A stretch of DNA of 5,976 nt from CAYLNC01 sp964534415 (lineage in GTDB: Bacteria; Patescibacteriota; Minisyncoccia; Phycocordibacterales; JAACPR01), in the NCBI GenBank assembly GCA_964534415.1, contig CAZHOL010000018.1:1-5976 (forward strand). Reading direction: 5' to 3'. The notes beneath the pieces are model-generated. The model was given only the letters and a program-made list of their open reading frames with translations, was not told the DNA's origin and ran no database searches. The position numbers were made by a program, and so were the translations under genes. This document shows, piece after piece, positions 1 to 4,947 of the stretch (position 1 is the stretch's first letter; every line of letters begins with the position of its first letter).

Positions 1-260
1 GCCTCTTCAATTTGATTTTCAACCATCAAATCGATTTCGAAATCCAGTTTTTCCCACTCCGGCAAACCTATTTCCTGTTTAACGAGGTCCCGCCAAATTT
101 CATCATGCGGATTATTGTAAGGCCAAGTTTTGCTCGGCGCAAATTTCCCATCAGTCACATCAATCTGCACAATCTTCGCATGTTTCGCGACATGATGAAT
201 CTCGTCACCTAGTTGTTCATAGTCTTCGGCAATAATTGCAGGGACAATTTCTATTTTCAT
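1..260 (-). CDS. Ribulose-phosphate 3-epimerase-like protein, partial (3' end outside window)
   Basis: Only the first 86 codons are visible, from the ATG at 260-258; the rest runs off the low-coordinate end. The translation begins MKIEIVPAIIAEDYEQLGDE, which fits the first strand and helix of the Rpe TIM barrel (family PSILSADF...LG). It continues with VQIDVTDGKFAP (residues 31-42), matching the family H-x-D-V-M-D-G-x-F-V-P, and DLMVEN (77-82), matching H-L-M-[IV]-x-x-P. Rpe interconverts ribulose 5-phosphate and xylulose 5-phosphate in the cytoplasm, and rpiB 3 bp upstream supports that pathway. Two family metal-ligand histidines are replaced (Gln32, Asp77), the family Ser of PSILS is Ala, and the stretch between these motifs is about 11 residues longer than in E. 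coli Rpe. The fold is fairly secure, but the exact reaction is not; it could be a divergent epimerase or a related phosphate-binding barrel. No Shine-Dalgarno sequence precedes the start. Confidence 0.72.
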   Translation of the reverse strand, partial: MKIEIVPAIIAEDYEQLGDEIHHVAKHAKIVQIDVTDGKFAPSKTWPYNNPHDEIWRDLVKQEIGLPEWEKLDFEIDLMVENQIEE

Positions 261-263
261 ATA

Positions 264-749
264 TTAAATATTAAAGCGATCAATTTTCTCAATTCTTCTA
301 ATGTGTCTTGGATCTCCCGAAAATTCAGTTTCGAGCCACACCTCCACAGCATCTAATGCCTCCTCTGTACTCAAAAATCGCGCGCCGAGTGAAAGAATAT
401 TCGAATCATTATGTTCACGAGAAATCACAATCTCATTAGGTACTTCTCTTCCATCTTCTGGAAGATATTGCCCATTAAAGACGACTGCGCGAATTCCAGG
501 AATTCTATTTGCTACAATTGCCTCACCTTGTCCTGATCCACCCAAGATTATTCCGACAGTGTCACTGTCCATAGAAACTTCTTTTGCGACCGGATAAATG
601 TAATCTGGGTAATCATCATCTTCGTCGTATTCATATGCACCATGATCAATTACCTCGTATTCCTGTTTCTCCAAAAATTTAATAATTTCTTGTTTAAGTT
701 CAAAACCGGCGTGATCTGAACCAATGTGAATTTTTCGCGTATTTCTCAT
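264..749 (-). CDS. rpiB: Ribose-5-phosphate isomerase B (RpiB/LacAB family)
   Basis: This 161-residue protein would isomerise ribose 5-phosphate and ribulose 5-phosphate in the cytoplasm. Visible family motifs are SDHAG (11-15), the phosphate-binding loop GGSGQGEAIVANR (70-82), GIRA (85-88), REHND (111-115) and LGARF (121-125). The position of the E. coli catalytic Cys65 is Gly70, while Glu76 sits where Mycobacterium tuberculosis RpiB has its catalytic Glu75, so this belongs to the Glu-type subgroup. The segment between GIRA and REHN is 22 residues, against about 12 in the mycobacterial protein, so a loop of about 10 residues (around 95-105) is inserted. An acidic stretch at 40-50 precedes the motif YPDY. 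Total length is normal for the family. The gene lies 35 bp after gatB and 3 bp before the rpe-like gene, which suggests one transcript. The ATG at 749 places the first strand (KIHIGSDHAG) directly after a five-residue lead. The stop is TAA. Confidence 0.93.
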   Translation of the reverse strand: MRNTRKIHIGSDHAGFELKQEIIKFLEKQEYEVIDHGAYEYDEDDDYPDYIYPVAKEVSMDSDTVGIILGGSGQGEAIVANRIPGIRAVVFNGQYLPEDGREVPNEIVISREHNDSNILSLGARFLSTEEALDAVEVWLETEFSGDPRHIRRIEKIDRFNI

Positions 750-753
750 GCGA

Positions 754-779
754 ATATTTTATCACAAATATAAAAATAT
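754..779 (-). repeat. Short AT-only inverted repeat between gatB and rpiB
   Basis: In the 35-bp gap between gatB and rpiB, the plus strand reads atattttat, a 7-base loop, then ataaaaatat. This can pair over 9 bp with one bulged A. In the gatB transcript it would form a weak A-U hairpin just after the stop codon. There is no G-C stem and no clean U tract, so it is not a convincing terminator, and it may be chance in AT-rich DNA. Confidence 0.25.
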
Positions 780-784
780 GACCT

Positions 785-2215
785 CTATTTGGCTGAAAGT
801 AGTTCCAAGATTATTTTCTCTAGCACTGCAGGGTTAGCACTTCCTTTTGAAAGTTTCATGCCTTGTCCCATCAGGAATTTTATTGCGTTTTCTTTGCCAG
901 ACTTATATTCTTCAACGGATTTTGGATTGTCGGCGATAACCTGCTCGGCAATCTTTTTCATGGCTTCAGGATCGGAATTTTGAATTAGACCCTTCTCATT
1001 AGCAATTTTTTCAGGATCACCACCCTCGCTCGCTAGAATAGTCAAAATATCTTTGGCACCACGAGAAGAAATTTTGTTTTCTCCAATCATCTTCATCAAC
1101 GCACCGAAATTTTCCGAGTTAACATTTGCGAAAACTTTCTCACCGTCTTTTTTCACAATCGCAGCGAGATCTGATGACAAATAGTTAACCGATAGATCCA
1201 AAACTTTTTTGTCAGCACCACTTTTAATCAAAGTATCGAAAATATTTCCAAACTCAACGAATTGAACAAAAAATTCTGCCTGTTGTGCTGTTAATCCCAT
1301 TCCCAATAGACGATTTCTTTTATCCCAAGGCAATTCTGGCAAAACTTTGGCCAAATTTTCTGCAGAAAATTCTGGAATTTCAGAAATTTTCATTTTAGGT
1401 AGATCGGGTTCAGGAAAATATCGATAGTCGTCGCTTGTCTCTTTCTTTCTCTGACTAAAAGTTTTCTGTGTGCTCTCATCCCATCCGCGAGTTTCTTGAA
1501 CAATTTCTGCACCACGACCGCTCTCGATCAAATCTGTCATTCTGGCTATTTCATATTCAATGGATTTTTCTACGGCCTTGAATGAGTTGAGGTTTTTGAC
1601 TTCAACTTTGGTACCAAATTTTTCGGCGCCTTCTGGAGCGATGGAAATATTTACCTCCACGCGCATCTCACCCTTCTCCATATTGGCATGTGAAATGTTC
1701 AAATATCGCAACAATAATTGTAATTCACGAGCGAAACTTCCTGCCTGTTCGGCGCTATGAATGACTGGTTCTGTCACCAACTCCATGAGAGGTACGCCGG
1801 CACGATTGTAGTTAACCAACGAATGATTTCCCTTCTCATGTTGTGAAGTTCCCGTGTCCTCCTCCAAATGAATTCGAGTAATTTGCACACCATTAATTTC
1901 GCCACCTGAAACTAGAGGATATTTGTATTGGCTGATTTGATAGCCCTTTGGAATATCGGGATAGAAATAATTTTTGCGATCCCATTCGGTGAAGTCCGCA
2001 ATGTTTCCATTTATTGACTGACCAACAAGCAAAACACTTCTAATCGCCTCTTTGTTCAATGTTGGCAAAGTTCCAGGATGCCCCATACATATTGGGCACA
2101 CATTCACATTCGGCTTTTCTTCGTCCGGATTATTCACACAATCACAAAACATTTTTGTTTTTGTGTTCAATTCAGCGTGAATTTCGAGACCAACGGTTGG
2201 AATGTATTTTGTCAT
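785..2215 (-). CDS. gatB: Aspartyl/glutamyl-tRNA(Asn/Gln) amidotransferase subunit B
   Basis: GatB is the tRNA-binding and kinase subunit of the GatCAB complex. The complex activates Glu-tRNA(Gln) or Asp-tRNA(Asn) with ATP and amidates it with ammonia from GatA, in bacteria lacking glutaminyl- or asparaginyl-tRNA synthetase. The 476-residue length is typical. The N-terminal catalytic domain opens with PTVGLEIHAEL (6-16) and has four cysteines, C24, C26, C40 and C43, spaced like the zinc-binding set of many GatB proteins. YFYPDIPKGYQISQY (83-97), HLEEDTG (116-122) and NRAGVPLMELVTEP (137-150, the GatB signature) follow, then EVKNLNSF (205-212) and DYRYFPEPDLP (263-273). The C-terminal helical, YqeY-like tail ends with the tRNA-binding pattern KENAIKFLMGQGMKLSKG (441-458) and ANPAVLEKIILELL (460-473). 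gatA and gatC are not in the window. A good promoter lies directly upstream, and there is no Shine-Dalgarno sequence. The stop is TAG. Confidence 0.97.
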   Translation of the reverse strand: MTKYIPTVGLEIHAELNTKTKMFCDCVNNPDEEKPNVNVCPICMGHPGTLPTLNKEAIRSVLLVGQSINGNIADFTEWDRKNYFYPDIPKGYQISQYKYPLVSGGEINGVQITRIHLEEDTGTSQHEKGNHSLVNYNRAGVPLMELVTEPVIHSAEQAGSFARELQLLLRYLNISHANMEKGEMRVEVNISIAPEGAEKFGTKVEVKNLNSFKAVEKSIEYEIARMTDLIESGRGAEIVQETRGWDESTQKTFSQRKKETSDDYRYFPEPDLPKMKISEIPEFSAENLAKVLPELPWDKRNRLLGMGLTAQQAEFFVQFVEFGNIFDTLIKSGADKKVLDLSVNYLSSDLAAIVKKDGEKVFANVNSENFGALMKMIGENKISSRGAKDILTILASEGGDPEKIANEKGLIQNSDPEAMKKIAEQVIADNPKSVEEYKSGKENAIKFLMGQGMKLSKGSANPAVLEKIILELLSAK

Positions 2216-2226
2216 ATAATAGAGAA

Positions 2227-2255
2227 ATGATAGCGTTTTTTCTCACTTTTATCAA
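2227..2255 (-). promoter_or_regulatory. Candidate sigma70-type promoter for gatB-rpiB-rpe
   Basis: Reading the minus strand, TTGATA (2255-2250) is followed by exactly 17 bases and then TATCAT (2232-2227). Each hexamer is one base from consensus. Transcription would begin near 2220, about five bases before the gatB ATG at 2215, giving an almost leaderless mRNA. The position, in the largest intergenic gap (2216-2270) between the pilus operon and gatB, supports the call. It is prediction by eye only; AT-rich DNA produces such matches by chance. Confidence 0.55.
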
Positions 2256-2270
2256 GAAAGGCAAAACCAT

Positions 2271-3479
2271 TTAGAACGACGAGCTGACGTTGTAAATCGG
2301 AATCAAAACTGAGGCGAGCAAAAATCCAACACCGACAGAGAGCGCAACAATCATAATAGGTTCAATCATTCCAACCAATGTGTCGACGGCATTTGAAACT
2401 TCACGACGATAGAATTTTGCGAGTGTACCCAAAATTTCACCGAGGTTACCAGTTTCCTCTCCAACCTTGATCAATTGAATTAGAATGCTAGGAAATTGTT
2501 CATGTTTGTCAAAAGCATCAGAGAGAGATGAACCACCCTTCACATCTTCGATACTCTTTTCAATTGCCGCGAGATATACCTGGTTATTTACAACCGTCTT
2601 TGTTAATTCCAAAGCGCGCACCATTGGAATTCCCGAGGTTAACATAGTATTTAGGTTGTCAGCAATTCGCGACAAATATAATTTTTGAAAGAGATTTCCA
2701 ACATATGGTGTTTCCAATTTAAATTGATCAAACGCGATTTTTCCTGGACCCGTTCTCGTAAATCTAATTAAGAAAAATACACCGACAACCAGCGCGATTA
2801 TCAAAAATACCCCATAGTTTCTCAAGAAATCGGAGAGTGCAATGACTACCTTGGTGTAGCTAGGGATTTCTTGTCCTGAGTCGACGAGAATACTGGAGAT
2901 TTTAGGAATAACCATCGTCAACATCAATGACATAACTGTTACGAAAGTGAAAACGATGAATGCAGGATATATCAGAGCATTTTTTACCTTGCTAGTTACT
3001 TCGTATGTTCTGTCTAAATATGTCGCAAGATATCCGAATGTTTCATCGAGTTTTCCGGACTCCTCACCAGATTTAACCATGCTAACATAAAAACTATCGA
3101 AGACATCTGGGTGATTTGCGAGCGCCTCAGAAATTGGACTACCTGATTGTAGGTGCTCAGCGACATCATTCAATACCCTACCGAGCTTTGGATTTTCTGC
3201 TTCAGAAGAAAGCAAGCGAAAAATTCTCAACGCTGAAACCTGCGCCTGAAAAAGAGTGGCGAGCTGTTGTGAAAGAATGACGATATCCTTCATTTTTACT
3301 TTCTCCATGAAGGTAAAGTTTTTGTCCCAAATAGAACCACCACCCTCGGCATCCTTGATACTTGAAATTGTAAAGCCACGACGTTGCAATGAACTAATTG
3401 CAACTTCTTTTGAAATTGCAGTGACAGTTCCGTTCTTTTTATTTCCTTGTTGATCTATTGCGTCGTATACAAATAACAT
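2271..3479 (-). CDS. pilC: Type IV pilus inner-membrane platform protein PilC (GspF family)
   Basis: PilC is the cytoplasmic-membrane platform on which the PilB and PilT motors act to assemble or disassemble the pilus. The 402-residue length is typical. An N-terminal region (about 1-45, with FVYDAIDQQGNKKNG) is followed by two copies of the T2SSF domain, roughly 65-190 and 268-393. The duplication is visible in the matching signatures SGEESGKLDE (137-146) and VGEETGNLGE (339-348), each at the end of a helical stretch beginning LSQQLATL (69-76) or LSRIADNL (269-276). Likely membrane segments are 168-191, 222-240 and 371-396, the usual three. The stop TAA of pilT is 4 bp upstream, so expression should be shared with the motor genes. 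A GGAGAG lies 14 bases before the ATG, which is far for a normal ribosome binding site. PulF/GspF of a type II secretion system is the alternative, but a PilT-like retraction ATPase next door favours pili. Confidence 0.94.
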   Translation of the reverse strand: MLFVYDAIDQQGNKKNGTVTAISKEVAISSLQRRGFTISSIKDAEGGGSIWDKNFTFMEKVKMKDIVILSQQLATLFQAQVSALRIFRLLSSEAENPKLGRVLNDVAEHLQSGSPISEALANHPDVFDSFYVSMVKSGEESGKLDETFGYLATYLDRTYEVTSKVKNALIYPAFIVFTFVTVMSLMLTMVIPKISSILVDSGQEIPSYTKVVIALSDFLRNYGVFLIIALVVGVFFLIRFTRTGPGKIAFDQFKLETPYVGNLFQKLYLSRIADNLNTMLTSGIPMVRALELTKTVVNNQVYLAAIEKSIEDVKGGSSLSDAFDKHEQFPSILIQLIKVGEETGNLGEILGTLAKFYRREVSNAVDTLVGMIEPIMIVALSVGVGFLLASVLIPIYNVSSSF

Positions 3480-3483
3480 ATTT

Positions 3484-4545
3484 TTATATTAATCTCTCCA
3501 AGCCGTCTGGTCTAAACGAATGCAAATATGCATTCTCGGGTGTAATTTCTCCTCGTCTAACTAGGTCTGCAAGAGTTCTGTTCATATCAATCATTCCGCT
3601 TTCAGCACCGGTTTCTATAACAGTATCAATTTCATATGTTCTCTTTTCACGAATCATGTTCGCAACCGCATTATTGTTTATCAACAATTCATATGCAGGC
3701 ACCATTCCACCAGAAATTCTCGGTATCAATCTCTGTGAGAATATTCCGATGAGGGAGCTCGCCAATTGAACTCGAATCTGATCCTGCTGTTCCGCTGGAA
3801 AACTATCAATGATACGATCGATAGTTTGTGATGCATTATTTGTATGAAGTGTTGAGAATACCAAGTGTCCAGTTTCAGCAGCAGTCACCGCAGCAGAGAT
3901 CGTTCCTTTGTCTCGCATCTCGCCAACCAAAATCACATCGACATCCTGTCTAAATGTTCCAACTAACGCAGTCTCAAAATCCATGGTATCTAAGCGAACC
4001 TCTCGCTGATCGATAATTGATTTTTTTTGTTTGTAAATATATTCGATTGGATTTTCGATTGTGATTATGTGCTCTGCTCTTTCTGAATTTATTAATTCAA
4101 CCATTGCAGCGAGTGTTGTAGATTTACCCTGACCGACTGGTCCAACTACGAGGAAGAAGCCCTGCTTGCGTCTCGCAAAATCAGCGAGAATTGGTGGCAG
4201 ATTCAACTGATCCAATGTCTTTATTACATTTGGAATCAATCTCAATACCACACCAACATGACCCTGCTGCACGAAAGCACTACCACGAAATCTATTTTCA
4301 TTTTTAAATGAATATGAAAAATCCAACTCTCTTTTCTCTTCGAATTCTTTTTGAAAAGCTTCGGAAATCATTGCGTTCAAAACTCCACGTGTTGTTGCTC
4401 CGTCCAAAATCTCGTGGCTAGACATTGGAATTAATTCTCCGTTCAAACGAATATATGGGTGACGACCTTCAGAAAAATGCAGGTCTGATGCACCTTGTTT
4501 GACCACCTCATCCAATAATTGTTCTAAAAGATTTTTGTAATCCAT
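3484..4545 (-). CDS. pilT: Type IV pilus retraction ATPase PilT (twitching motility protein)
   Basis: PilT is a hexameric cytoplasmic ATPase that powers pilus retraction. The 353 residues show the N-terminal PAS-like region with GASDLHFSEGRHPYIRLNGEL (18-38, shared by PilT and PilU), then the RecA-like core. The core has a Walker A loop GPVGQGKST (135-143), an Asp-box region ITIENPIEY (161-169), Walker B VILVGEMRD (204-212) with the expected Glu209, and a His box TGHLVFSTLHTN (225-236). The C-terminal region has QRLIPR (271-276) and AVANMIREKR (293-302), the counterpart of the AIRNLIRE motif required for retraction in Pseudomonas PilT. Compared with usual PilT, Walker A has V and Q for T and S, the Asp box has Asn165 for Asp, and RQDVDV (199-204) replaces RxDPDV. 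The start overlaps the regulator stop by one base (TAATG), implying translational coupling. PilU is an alternative; the short C-terminus fits PilT better. Confidence 0.9.
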   Translation of the reverse strand: MDYKNLLEQLLDEVVKQGASDLHFSEGRHPYIRLNGELIPMSSHEILDGATTRGVLNAMISEAFQKEFEEKRELDFSYSFKNENRFRGSAFVQQGHVGVVLRLIPNVIKTLDQLNLPPILADFARRKQGFFLVVGPVGQGKSTTLAAMVELINSERAEHIITIENPIEYIYKQKKSIIDQREVRLDTMDFETALVGTFRQDVDVILVGEMRDKGTISAAVTAAETGHLVFSTLHTNNASQTIDRIIDSFPAEQQDQIRVQLASSLIGIFSQRLIPRISGGMVPAYELLINNNAVANMIREKRTYEIDTVIETGAESGMIDMNRTLADLVRRGEITPENAYLHSFRPDGLERLI

Positions 4546-4940
4546 TATCGTTTTTTATTTGCAAATATTTCTTTAACTTTCTCTACAACTTCTGAAGGAG
4601 TGTGCAGTGCCTTAATAATGTAACCATCGACACCAATTGCCTCTGCCTTTTCAATATCTGATTGTTGGCCCTGATTTGTCAAAACAATTTTTACAGCATC
4701 TGGCAAAAGTTTTTCACCATTAATTATCTTGAGCACATCAAATCCATCCATTTTTGGCATAATCAAGTCACAAAGCAAGATGTTTGGTTTTAATCCGTCC
4801 TTGATTGCTGCAATTAGTGATTCGCCAGCTGTAAAAGTTTCAACTTCGTAGCCGTTTTTTTTGAATTTCAAAGCATACATCTCCAGCAAAAAATTATCGT
4901 CATCAATCAGTACCACTTTGTTATTTCCTTTCGTTTCCAT
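4545..4940 (-). CDS. Stand-alone response regulator receiver (CheY-like), pilus-associated
   Basis: This 131-residue protein is a single REC domain with no output domain. Visible residues are the acidic pocket D13/D14 (in LIDDDNF), the phosphoacceptor Asp58 in LLCDLIMPKMDGFDVL (55-70), the switch Thr88, the aromatic switch Tyr107 and the conserved Lys110. The residue after Lys110, usually Pro, is Ala. A receiver of this type passes a phosphorylation signal by protein contact rather than DNA binding. Its place between pilB and pilT, with 7 bp before it and a one-base TAATG overlap after it, suggests that it acts on the pilus motors in the manner of PilG/PilH, but that is inference from position alone. 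No histidine kinase is in the window. The start ATG has no well-placed Shine-Dalgarno; a GAGGAA sits 22 bases upstream. An ORF-internal run of eight A lies at 4855-4862. Confidence 0.9.
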   Translation of the reverse strand: METKGNNKVVLIDDDNFLLEMYALKFKKNGYEVETFTAGESLIAAIKDGLKPNILLCDLIMPKMDGFDVLKIINGEKLLPDAVKIVLTNQGQQSDIEKAEAIGVDGYIIKALHTPSEVVEKVKEIFANKKR

Positions 4941-4947
4941 GTTTTTA

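Noticed and set aside
600..630. Acidic stretch in RpiB (residues 40-50) as an unusual insertion
   Set aside because: The stretch sits where many RpiB proteins have a D/E-rich segment before the YPD motif, so it is probably ordinary for the family.
754..779. Terminator formed by the inverted repeat after gatB
   Set aside because: The stem is A-U only, has a bulge, and is not followed by a clean U run; it is listed only as a weak repeat.
2216..2270. Intrinsic terminator after pilC
   Set aside because: No G-C-rich stem followed by a U tract can be drawn in this gap on the minus strand.
4021..4028. Run of eight T (A in the pilT message) as a programmed slippage site
   Set aside because: The pilT frame continues normally on both sides with family-matching sequence. 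A similar run at 4855-4862 in the receiver gene also needs no shift. Such runs are expected in AT-rich Lys codons.
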